DNA of 33,178 nucleotides, from positions 1 through 33,178 of the forward strand of contig CALCXM010000043.1 in assembly GCA_937905825.1 (NCBI GenBank), read 5' to 3'. The notes under the pieces are model-generated. The model searched no databases. It saw only the letters and a list, made by a program, of their open reading frames with translations, and was not told the DNA's origin. A program made the translations under genes and the position numbers. Of the stretch, positions 1 to 7,097 are shown in pieces. The first letter of the stretch is position 1. The number at the start of each line of letters is the position of its first letter. The stretch is from an uncultured bacterium (GTDB taxonomy: Bacteria > Planctomycetota > UBA1135 > GCA-002686595).

Positions 1-1
1 A

Positions 2-424
2 TGCGGTGCGAACGGGAACGCGGGCGCAGGCTGCGCGAACACGACCGGCTCAATAGGAGCGACGCTGAGCGTCGCGGGCAACCCATACCTGTCGCATGAT
101 GACTTTCGGTTGGTGATCAGCGGGGTGCCGGGAAACAAGCCTGGTTTGATTCTACAAGGGGCGAACCAATTGAACGGGGGCCTTGGCAACGCCATGGGCG
201 ACGGGCTGCTCTGCGTTGGCGGTCAGTCGGTTCGCTCCCATGTTCAGTACACTCAGGGTGGCGCGACGACCTTCACCAATTTCCACTTTAGTCCGATCAG
301 CACGTTTAGCTATGGAATTGGCGTGCCCACGAATTACCAGTACTGGTATAGGGATTCGGGCAACACCTGCTCTGGCATTGGGTTCAACTTCTCGAACGCT
401 TGGACGACGACCTGGTTGCCTTGA
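2..424 (+). CDS. C-terminal part of a secreted protein with the shared Cys/WYRD C-terminal domain (5' truncated)
   Basis: The frame is open from the window edge to a TGA at 422-424, so only about the last 140 residues are visible. The fragment is rich in Gly, Asn, Ser and Thr, as in an extracellular beta-sandwich. It has spaced cysteines (CGANG, AGC near the start; GLLCVGG in the middle) and ends with a YWYRD motif followed by GFNFSNAW and a WLP terminus. The same pattern closes two other proteins here (23757-26399 and 27264-28997), whose ends read FWGRD...TLSDA and AWYRD...FNLSNG. I infer a C-terminal module that acts in surface attachment, sorting or binding; I know no named family for it. 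The catalytic or structural part of this gene lies outside the window. The next gene converges on it after a 40-bp gap. Confidence 0.75.
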   Translation, partial: CGANGNAGAGCANTTGSIGATLSVAGNPYLSHDDFRLVISGVPGNKPGLILQGANQLNGGLGNAMGDGLLCVGGQSVRSHVQYTQGGATTFTNFHFSPISTFSYGIGVPTNYQYWYRDSGNTCSGIGFNFSNAWTTTWLP

Positions 425-436
425 CGCACTCATAAA

Positions 437-455
437 TACGGTATCCGATACCGTA
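437..455. terminator. Short palindrome between convergent genes, possible bidirectional terminator
   Basis: TACGGTAT and ATACCGTA form an 8-bp perfect inverted repeat around a 3-nt CCG loop, in the 40-bp gap between two convergent stop codons. There is no T-run on either side, so the call rests on position and symmetry. The octamer GTATCCGA also occurs twice here (441-448 and 453-460). Confidence 0.35.
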
Positions 456-464
456 TCCGATTGT

Positions 465-3116
465 TCAGGCAGCCCTCTGTTCGCGCTGACCGGGAATGTT
501 CGGCATCTTGTCTGGTGGCCGGCAGCCTTGGATTTTGCTGAAATCCACGGGGCGGATTCGCTCCGGGGCCATATGCACGTAGGCGAAGCGGAGATACACC
601 TCGTCGTCAATGAAGAGTTGGAACAGCTCTTGGTCCAGATGACCTGTGGCGGCCATTCGTCCGAGGATCTCTAGGGACTCTTGCAGGCTCTTGGCTTCCT
701 TGTAGGGGCGATCCCCGTCCGTGACGGCCTCGAAGACATCTGCGATCCCCATGATGCGTCCTCCGACAGGGATCTCCGAGCGGGTGAGGCCGAAGGGGTA
801 CCCCTTTCCGTCCATTCGTTCGTGGTGTGCGCCAGCCAGTTTGGGCACCTGTCGCAGGCCCTTCGGATAGTCGAGGCCCTCGAGCATTTGGATCGTGATG
901 TTGATGTGTTCGTTGATGATCTTCCGTTCTCCAGCGGTCAAGGTTCCGTACTTGATCGTCAGGTTTTCGAGTTCTTCATCGTTCAGCAAAGGGACTGCCT
1001 GGCCCGCGGTGTCCTGCAGGCGGTACTTGGATGCGATGGACCGAACCCGGTCACAGTCAGCATCGCTCATGTTCTCGGATCCCTTGTTGCAGAACCGCAA
1101 GAAGGCTTGGTCATCACGCAGCTCTGTCAACCGCTGCGCGAGTTCCTCGGGCAGCGCGGTAGGATCGAGAGAATGAGAACCCGCCTCATGTTCCTGTTGG
1201 AGGTAGGCAAGTCGCATGTCTCGGTCGATGGTCTCGATGCGCTGATCAAGCAAACCGATGCGGTCGTAAATTGTTTCTAACTTGGTCGCCTTATCCATGA
1301 TGTGCGTCGGGGTCACGACCTTGCCGCAATCATGCAGCAGAGCGGCAACTTTCAGCTCAAAGACCTCGGCCTCTGTCGGATTGAACTCGGCTAGGCTTCC
1401 CGTGGTTGCTTTCTCGGCACTCTCCGCCAGCCACATGGTGAGGTCTGGAACACGCCGGCAGTGCGCACCCGTGTAGGCTGACTTTTCGTCGACCGCCATG
1501 GCGAAGATCTCGGTCATGGACATCATCATGTTCCGCATCCCCTCAATGAGATGGTTTTTGGTCAAAGCAAGCGCTCCTTGTGCAGAGAGCGCCTCGAACA
1601 ATCGACGCTCCTCTTCACCAAAAACATGAATCCCGGCCTTCGCCTTGTTCCGTCCAACCTGGAGGGTTCCGATGAGTTCGCCCTCATGATTCCTCATGCT
1701 CACAGCCATCGCGTGTTGCGGGGCAATCCCTTGGGCTCCTTCAAAGGCTTGGTCATCGGCCAAGTTGGCAACTTCTTCCGAGGAGAGTTCCCATGAAACG
1801 ATCGCGTGACGCTCTTGAACCGCTAGGGCTGCGAGAGAGCGGGGAGGCGTGCAGCCGAACATAGAACTGTCTAGGGGCGCAGGATTCGCCAACTCCGCAT
1901 CAGTGACGGGTACGCCTGTTTCTATGTAGGCACCTTGGAGGTCTCCGGACTCCGTACTGAGCATCAGGGTCACCGAGTCCGCCTTGAGAACTCGCATGGC
2001 ACTCTCCGCGATCAGACGTATGACTTTGGATGAGTCGTTCTCTACCTCGAACGCGAGTCCAATGCTGTGAAGCTCGTCTGCGGCCGCAATGTAATGATCC
2101 AAGCGCGTGGACATCGAGTTAAAGGACTCGGCCAACTCCCAGAACTCATCGTTGGAATCGACTTCAACGGGTTGGCTGAAATCTCGATTCGCAATGCGAT
2201 GCGTGCCGGCTTGAAGTTCTTCGATCGGATTCAGTAGGCGCTGAATCTGAATGACGCTAACGAGCAGGACAGCCCAGAACGTGAGGGCAATGACGAGCAG
2301 GAAGACCTTGCGGAAGTGGCGCACTGGAGCCAGGACCTGGGCCTCTGATTGAGTGTAGAGCACAGCCCAGTTGGTCATGAACTGGGGCATCATGAAAACC
2401 ACTCGGTGGCTACCGATAAACGTGTCGCCGGCCAATGTCCAGCGGATGGCTTCCCCGTGCGCCTCGATTGTCCCGGCCAAAATCAGGCACTCTTGCAGCG
2501 GCTTGCCGCTGATTGTCGAGTAAACCACGCGGCCCGCCGAGTCCATGATGAGGACGTGCGAGTCGGCCTCCGCTAGGTGCTGTGCTTTCCAGATTCTCTC
2601 GGTGTTCACAGTCGCGGACAAGAACGAGCGGCCGGGTCCCTTGCCAGTGATCGCACGGGTCATGAAGATCGGCGCCTCTTGACCGGGTTCGCCCGCAAGT
2701 GTGAGGAGTGTGCCCCCCTCGTCGAGGAATGCGATTTGCTTCTCGGAGAAGGGTGGTTGCGGATCAGGGCTTCCAAGCAAGACGGTTTGGGAACCATCTC
2801 CTGCAGTCACGCTTAGCCCGCTGAATTCCGATTCGAGCTGGGACCGCAGGGCCCCTCCGACTTCTCCGCCGCGCTCGAGCTCTTCAGTCACGATCCCTAG
2901 CTTCGTATCGAGCTGCTGAATCGCCTGGACGATGGACATCTGAGCGGCCCGACTTGTGCGGGCAAGGCGCTCGTCGGCCATCTCGATGAGTTGCTGCTCG
3001 ATCATATGTCGGGCGAGCATTGCCTCGACGATGAGCGGGACGAAACTGCATGCAAGGAAGAGGAGGAAGACACGCCGCGCCACACGGCTGCGCCAGAGTT
3101 TGGGTTCGAGCTTCAT
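465..3116 (-). CDS. Membrane-bound HD-GYP phosphodiesterase with extracytoplasmic sensor, HAMP and GAF domains
   Basis: This 883-residue sensor is predicted to hydrolyse cyclic di-GMP. TM segments lie near residues 16-34 and 270-290 and enclose a periplasmic domain of CACHE-like size. A HAMP-like linker (about 290-343), a GAF-like region (about 355-520) and an HD-GYP domain (about 525-850) follow. Catalytic motifs are visible: His552, HD at 595-596 (LLHDCGK), His737, HHE at 764-766, DGKGYP at 769-774 and ADVFEAVT from 792. About 120 residues separate the HD motif from the GYP part, far more than in minimal HD-GYP domains. The insert is rich in charged, helix-prone residues. The gene starts 9 bp after the pseudopilin gene and is last in its operon. 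The HD-GYP call is firm. The ligand of the outer domain is unknown. Confidence 0.92.
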   Translation of the reverse strand: MKLEPKLWRSRVARRVFLLFLACSFVPLIVEAMLARHMIEQQLIEMADERLARTSRAAQMSIVQAIQQLDTKLGIVTEELERGGEVGGALRSQLESEFSGLSVTAGDGSQTVLLGSPDPQPPFSEKQIAFLDEGGTLLTLAGEPGQEAPIFMTRAITGKGPGRSFLSATVNTERIWKAQHLAEADSHVLIMDSAGRVVYSTISGKPLQECLILAGTIEAHGEAIRWTLAGDTFIGSHRVVFMMPQFMTNWAVLYTQSEAQVLAPVRHFRKVFLLVIALTFWAVLLVSVIQIQRLLNPIEELQAGTHRIANRDFSQPVEVDSNDEFWELAESFNSMSTRLDHYIAAADELHSIGLAFEVENDSSKVIRLIAESAMRVLKADSVTLMLSTESGDLQGAYIETGVPVTDAELANPAPLDSSMFGCTPPRSLAALAVQERHAIVSWELSSEEVANLADDQAFEGAQGIAPQHAMAVSMRNHEGELIGTLQVGRNKAKAGIHVFGEEERRLFEALSAQGALALTKNHLIEGMRNMMMSMTEIFAMAVDEKSAYTGAHCRRVPDLTMWLAESAEKATTGSLAEFNPTEAEVFELKVAALLHDCGKVVTPTHIMDKATKLETIYDRIGLLDQRIETIDRDMRLAYLQQEHEAGSHSLDPTALPEELAQRLTELRDDQAFLRFCNKGSENMSDADCDRVRSIASKYRLQDTAGQAVPLLNDEELENLTIKYGTLTAGERKIINEHINITIQMLEGLDYPKGLRQVPKLAGAHHERMDGKGYPFGLTRSEIPVGGRIMGIADVFEAVTDGDRPYKEAKSLQESLEILGRMAATGHLDQELFQLFIDDEVYLRFAYVHMAPERIRPVDFSKIQGCRPPDKMPNIPGQREQRAA

Positions 3117-3125
3117 GGGGCGGAG

Positions 3126-3665
3126 CTAGTACTTGCTCGCAAGGCCAACATACTCACCGTCGTTGGCTCGGATGATGTCGTCCCGGCTGGCCTTCGCCGT
3201 CAAGGGACTCACGCTCTCTCCATCGGGCCCCATGCTGTAGAGATCGTAGTAGGTGTTGATGGGAACGAGGAACTTGTCCTTGCGCTTCTGTCCATTGCCG
3301 CCACCTTGATTTCCCTTCCCTTTTCCGTTTCCCTTGCCTGTGTCCACATCGTCTTGAGTTTCAAAGGGGACGTATTGATACGGGTTTCCCCAGGGATCGA
3401 CGAGGTCTCCAAAGTCGGTTAGCTCGTCGAGGGAGTTCGGAAGAAAGCCATTTCGCATTTGATAGAGGTCGATCTCCTGCTGGATCATTTTCATCTCTTG
3501 AACGGTCACGAGCATGACCGCCTGATCCTTTGCGGATTGATACATGGGCACGGCCAATCCGGCGATGGTGGCGAAGATGGCCATGACGATCATTAGCTCG
3601 ACGAGGGTGAAGGCGCGCTTTCGATACCGCCCGGTAGGGCGGGTGCTTTGGGACGGAAGCTTCAT
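3126..3665 (-). CDS. GspG-like type II pseudopilin / type IV pilin-like protein
   Basis: The 179-residue protein has a short basic leader, then FTLVELMIVMAIFATIAG, the class III prepilin signal with Glu at mature position 5 and a long hydrophobic helix. The residue before the cleavage site is Ala (KRA/FTLVE) rather than the usual Gly, so processing by prepilin peptidase may be atypical. The mature part has the GspG-type features: a long helix, a DLYQMRNGFLP segment and DPWGNPYQY. A Gly/Lys/Asn-rich insert sits around residues 110-132. The last part (YYDLYSMGPDGE) matches the GspG C-terminal end, which binds calcium in family members. It starts 2 bp after the HAMP gene and 9 bp before the HD-GYP gene. 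No other secretion genes (ATPase, secretin, GspF) lie nearby. Confidence 0.88.
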   Translation of the reverse strand: MKLPSQSTRPTGRYRKRAFTLVELMIVMAIFATIAGLAVPMYQSAKDQAVMLVTVQEMKMIQQEIDLYQMRNGFLPNSLDELTDFGDLVDPWGNPYQYVPFETQDDVDTGKGNGKGKGNQGGGNGQKRKDKFLVPINTYYDLYSMGPDGESVSPLTAKASRDDIIRANDGEYVGLASKY

Positions 3666-3667
3666 TC

Positions 3668-4339
3668 CTAGGGTTGGCGGGTCTCCGGGGGGACCTCGCT
3701 AGACTCTCCCTCTAAGGAGTCGCACGAGATCTCTATGCTGGCACTCGGGAGCGCAGGTGGGGGCTCTGGCGCTTCGATGGCGTTGTCCTCGGCTCTGCGC
3801 GGATCGATCCGATCAAGTTCAACGAGAATCGACTCCAAAGCCTGCTTGCAGTCCGCGCTCAGTGGATCACCAGGGACCAGCTCCCCGCGCAACGGGGCTG
3901 CTAGTGTGCGCAGCTTCTCGAATCTCTGGTCAACGCTGGAGAGCAAGTGATTCAGGTCGTCGGCCTCCGAGTGAAGGAGGTCTCGCTCGCGAATGTGGGT
4001 TCGGACCTTGTAGTTCCCTCGACTTGCTTTGCGCATGTCCTGCTGAATCCGATAGAGGGGTCCAACGATCCGATGGGTTGTCAGGACCGCATGGATTCCA
4101 ACGCCGAGGATCGTGACGAGGACCGCAGGCCACAGTCGTAGGTCAAGGGCAAGGAAGACTGCACCCGCACGTTCCTGTTCTAGAGCGCTTGCATCTGGGT
4201 CGATCATCTTCAGCGCCAAAGGCGAAAAGGTCATCAATCCGATGGCGAGAACGGACACGGCACCATAGATGGCGATCAGCGCGAGCAGTTTGACCTGCAG
4301 CCTGCTGATGATGTAGCGGCGACGGCGATAACCGGTCAT
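3668..4339 (-). CDS. Two-TM membrane protein with HAMP-like segment
   Basis: The 223-residue protein has an Arg-rich cytoplasmic start (MTGYRRRRYIISR), TM1 at about 15-36, a short extracytoplasmic loop with a DLRLWP segment, and TM2 at about 73-90. A HAMP-like helix follows (HRIVGPLYRIQQDM), then a charged segment ending in LNHLLSSVDQRFEKL. The C-terminal 60 residues are Pro/Glu/Ser-rich and probably disordered. There is no catalytic or signalling output domain, so it may act as an adaptor or as a partner of the HD-GYP sensor. Its start overlaps the stop of the upstream gene by 4 bp (ATGA), which points to translational coupling. The pseudopilin gene begins 2 bp after its stop. The function is inferred only from context. 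Confidence 0.75.
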   Translation of the reverse strand: MTGYRRRRYIISRLQVKLLALIAIYGAVSVLAIGLMTFSPLALKMIDPDASALEQERAGAVFLALDLRLWPAVLVTILGVGIHAVLTTHRIVGPLYRIQQDMRKASRGNYKVRTHIRERDLLHSEADDLNHLLSSVDQRFEKLRTLAAPLRGELVPGDPLSADCKQALESILVELDRIDPRRAEDNAIEAPEPPPALPSASIEISCDSLEGESSEVPPETRQP

Positions 4340-4716
4340 TGCGCTTCCCCCGCGCGCCGCCAGCGAACCCCTGGGTTGTTATCGAACACCAGAGACTCGC
4401 GGTCGGCTGCGATGATGATCAGCGTATCGAACTCGACACCCTCTTTGTCGCTGTACTTCACTTGGACGCCTTCTCGCCCCAGGTCCATTGGGATCAAAAC
4501 GATTTCGTCGATCACCCCGCTATGGACTGTCTCCCTTCCTTGCTTGTAGAGCAGTTGGCCACTCGTAACGAGCAGGGATCGATCCTCGTAGCGCAGATCG
4601 TTGGACTCCCAAGAGCCGACCAGATCCGGCGGGAGCACAGTGTCAGCCCCCGCGCAACTAGGTAGAAGCGCAGCTAGAGTTAGGAGGCAATGGTGGAGCG
4701 GATGGGGACGGAGCAT
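4336..4716 (-). CDS. Small exported protein, possible lipoprotein, first gene of the HD-GYP operon
   Basis: I chose the ATG at 4714-4716, giving 126 residues, over an upstream in-frame ATG at 4878. This start is preceded by AAGG at suitable spacing and opens directly with a signal peptide (MLRPHPLHHCLLTLAALLPS). The cysteine in LLPSCAG could be a lipidation site, although the lipobox is imperfect. The mature part begins LVGSWES and is beta-strand rich, a little like small lipocalin-like domains that open with a Gly-x-Trp. I do not recognise the family. The stop overlaps the start of the HAMP gene (ATGA), so it is part of the same operon. Confidence 0.65.
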   Translation of the reverse strand: MLRPHPLHHCLLTLAALLPSCAGADTVLPPDLVGSWESNDLRYEDRSLLVTSGQLLYKQGRETVHSGVIDEIVLIPMDLGREGVQVKYSDKEGVEFDTLIIIAADRESLVFDNNPGVRWRRAGEAQ

Positions 4717-5029
4717 GGGGATTGCCTTGTCCGGGAGTGGAGCCAGTGGGGGGGCCCAGGAGTCTTCGGCGAGCGGTCTCCCAATCCTGAGGGAATCGGG
4801 CTTGGATTTCGGATTCGTCGCAAGGAGGGAGGTAGGATCATTAGGAATCCCCAATTGTGGAATGCGATGCTTTGCCATAATCTGGGTGGGATCTCATCCG
4901 AGTGGGCCTACAAGGCAATTTCGGTGGGGGATAGGGCGATTGGGTGGCTCGAATCGCAATCGAACAAACTGACCTGGGAAGGTCCGGAGAAACTGGATGG
5001 CCAATTGGGGAGAAGGAGTTTGTAAATGC
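4717..5029. other. Divergent intergenic region
   Basis: This 313-bp gap separates the minus-strand operon from the plus-strand metallopeptidase-like gene and should contain both promoters. I see no convincing promoter, operator palindrome or RNA structure. The frame of the minus-strand gene stays open to 4878, so a longer N-terminus cannot be excluded. Confidence 0.4.
5011..5018 (+). promoter_or_regulatory. Ribosome binding site that decides the start of the HExxH gene
   Basis: AGAAGGAG lies 11 bases before the ATG at 5030. The in-frame ATG at 4997 has no comparable site, and using 5030 places a basic stretch and hydrophobic helix near the N-terminus. Confidence 0.55.
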
Positions 5030-6073
5030 ATGCTGAAGGTATTCCGTCCTAGGACTGTGCCGCCGAGCAGTGGCTCAGTTCGTTCTACTTGGATCGGGGC
5101 TCTCCTATGTCTCGCTCTGGCGAACAGCTGTGCGGAAGACTCCGGATTTGATTCCTCATCAGCGCCAGGGGCACTGACGCTAGGGGACATTGAGTATGAG
5201 CATGAATTCTTCGTCACCAATGGTGCCGGGACGATCACTGTGGTCAACGACACGAGCATCGGGGACATCGCCTGCGCTCACTTTGGCAGCGGAAATGGCC
5301 ACTTCGTGATCAAGATCAACCCGACGATCATGAACCTCGTGTCGCAGCCCACACAAGATTTCTTCTTGCTGCATGAGTTCGGGCACATCTACCTCAAGCA
5401 CCTCTTCCAATCCAATCCCAACTACCGAGAGCGTGAGCACTTTGCCGACGCCTACGGGATTCGCCTCTTGGCCGTGATGCATGACTCCGAGTACGCGGAT
5501 CAGGCGATCTACTACTTTGAGGCTTCCAATTCGCCGCCCGACGATACCCATCCGTCCTACGAGGCTCGCGCTTGGTACCAGCACCTCGTGCTCGACGCGT
5601 ACAACGCGAACCCCACCCAGGTCCCTGCTCCACCTGCGACCCTGGGGGCGTTGATGGTGCTCAATTCGCAAGCACTGCCCGTGAATGTGTATGCGAATGA
5701 CGCGCTGCTGGGCAATCTGCATAGTGGGCAGTCGGAATCCTTCCAAGTCTTTGGGGACCCGTTCTGGGGGGACAGCTACCACATCGAATTGAGGGACTTC
5801 TTCACGGGCACCCTCTTGCTTCAGGGCGAAGCGACTGTCTTTGCTCCAGGGACGACCGCCTGGCCATCGACTCTTTTCTCGAACGACACTTTGCCCGACA
5901 CCGGACCCACGATCGGCGTGAGACTTGGACCGGCCTGGGACTCGTTCGTACCAGAGCCTGCACCCACGTCCGGTTGGAACGCGAGCACGCTTCCCAGTCC
6001 GGTCGAGCTGTTGATGTTCCGCAGCCAGGAGATGGGGCCGTGCGGGACGGCTGTGCCTCAATCGTCGAGGTAG
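5030..6073 (+). CDS. Exported zinc-metallopeptidase-like protein (HExxH)
   Basis: The protein has 347 residues from the ATG supported by a ribosome site. Its N-terminus has basic residues, a hydrophobic stretch (WIGALLCLALANS) and a Cys that might be lipidated. Residues 115-119 read HEFGH within LLHEFGHIYLKH. Seventeen residues later EREHFADAYG supplies a plausible third zinc ligand (Glu136, with Asp140 typical of gluzincins). This spacing resembles IrrE/ImmA- and M48-type peptidases. The second half (about 190-347) is beta-rich and may be a binding or structural domain. The natural substrate is unknown. The gene is transcribed away from the HD-GYP operon and I see no sequence link between them. 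Confidence 0.7.
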   Translation: MLKVFRPRTVPPSSGSVRSTWIGALLCLALANSCAEDSGFDSSSAPGALTLGDIEYEHEFFVTNGAGTITVVNDTSIGDIACAHFGSGNGHFVIKINPTIMNLVSQPTQDFFLLHEFGHIYLKHLFQSNPNYREREHFADAYGIRLLAVMHDSEYADQAIYYFEASNSPPDDTHPSYEARAWYQHLVLDAYNANPTQVPAPPATLGALMVLNSQALPVNVYANDALLGNLHSGQSESFQVFGDPFWGDSYHIELRDFFTGTLLLQGEATVFAPGTTAWPSTLFSNDTLPDTGPTIGVRLGPAWDSFVPEPAPTSGWNASTLPSPVELLMFRSQEMGPCGTAVPQSSR

Positions 6074-6239
6074 GCGAGTTTCGGGGACCGTATTCATGGG
6101 GGCCGAGCTCAACCGGGATACCGTACGCTCAGCAACTTCCCGCGCATTTGCAGCTTGCGCGGGCTTCCTGCTCCGCGACTCCTTGCTGAAACTCCGTCCA
6201 CCTTGGTATCGCTAAGCGCGCCCTGGTAGAAACTCTGGC

Positions 6240-6950
6240 ATGATCCACTTGGCCTTGCCCCCTGACGATCCACAGATCCGTGTGGTGGACAGCTTCGAGG
6301 CGTTGGCCAATGCGCCGTTTGAGGACGGCGTCAACGGGTTTTGTTGGCCACGCGAGCTGGTGGGCGACTTCGCGGAGATCGTTCGCCTGCTGGGAGAAGG
6401 GGAGGGCATCGTTACTCTCGAAGAGCACCGGCTGGCCCAGCTGCAGGCCAGCCCCTCCGGACGTGAGGCGATCGAGGTGCTGCTCGAGGACCAGCGCAGG
6501 CTTCTCGCGCGCGAGCTCGACCCGGCGCTCAACTTGGTCTACAGCGCTCTCCACGATGAACGCTCTGGACCGATTGCAACAGACGTCTTCTCCTTCCATG
6601 TGGACAGTGCGCCGGTGGAAGCCGAAACCTGGCTGTGCACGTACTCTGGGGCTCCTAGCGAAGGCCTGCTCAACACCCAAGCGACCCGTCGCGTCGACCA
6701 CGCCGAGACCCGCGCTGAATTGCTGCGCAATTACGGGGGCAAGGACGACGCGGGCTTCTTGGCCTTTCTCACTGAGCAGCACTACGACCTGCACTACGCG
6801 CCCAATCCCGGCGCACAGCCCTTTTGCTTTGGCATGGGGCATCTTTGGCGCGTGGCCGTGGATTGGCCCGGCTCGCGCGTCCCGCCGTTCATCCACCGTG
6901 CCCCTGCGGAACATCCAGGTCCCTCACCTAGGCTGTTGCTGATCGCCTAG
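6240..6950 (+). CDS. DUF1826-like protein
   Basis: The 236-residue protein appears soluble and cytosolic, with no signal peptide. The second half shows FSFHVDSAPVEAETWLCTY followed by SGAPSEGL, and the end reads PPFIHRAPAEHPGPSPRLLL. I associate the spacing of a His-x-Asp pair, a CTY-G-SE segment and a terminal IHR-P motif with DUF1826. That layout recalls double-stranded beta-helix oxygenases, but this is inference. No biochemical function is established to my knowledge. There is no strong ribosome site. An in-frame 39-codon ORF (6096-6215) lies just upstream and is separated by a TAA. The gene stands alone. The next gene on this strand is more than 2 kb away. Confidence 0.55.
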   Translation: MIHLALPPDDPQIRVVDSFEALANAPFEDGVNGFCWPRELVGDFAEIVRLLGEGEGIVTLEEHRLAQLQASPSGREAIEVLLEDQRRLLARELDPALNLVYSALHDERSGPIATDVFSFHVDSAPVEAETWLCTYSGAPSEGLLNTQATRRVDHAETRAELLRNYGGKDDAGFLAFLTEQHYDLHYAPNPGAQPFCFGMGHLWRVAVDWPGSRVPPFIHRAPAEHPGPSPRLLLIA

Positions 6951-6982
6951 CCCGCTGGCTTGCGGGCCACGGAGACCCACCC

Positions 6983-7035
6983 CGCGCAACACTCAGCAGC
7001 ATCCCGGACTGGCGGAGCTTGCACGAACTCCGTAT
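6983..7035 (+). repeat. Diverged 53-nt repeat, copy 1 (possible gene remnant)
   Basis: This segment matches 9054-9106 at 40 of 53 positions without gaps. In one frame both copies encode a similar peptide (PDWRSLHELRI here, PGWRRLRELRM there), so both may be tails of one degraded gene. This copy sits between the DUF1826-like gene and the end of the acetylesterase gene. Confidence 0.4.
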
Positions 7036-7097
7036 CCGCTCCAACGCCATGTACCTCGACGGCGTCTCCGAAGTGCCCAAGAATCTGGAGGCGCGGG

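Noticed and set aside
5180..6112. Long open frame antisense to the HExxH protein gene
   Set aside because: It is rich in Arg, Val and His without domain patterns and mirrors a gene with clear motifs and a ribosome site; high GC explains the open frame. The same applies to 6129-6914 and 10112-10894 on the minus strand, and to 7332-7835 and 31551-32915 on the plus strand.
6096..6215. 39-codon plus-strand ORF in frame with the DUF1826-like gene
   Set aside because: It ends at a TAA 24 bases before that gene and has no ribosome site. The tail (FLLRDSLLKLRPPWYR) looks faintly protein-like, but there is too little to support a gene.
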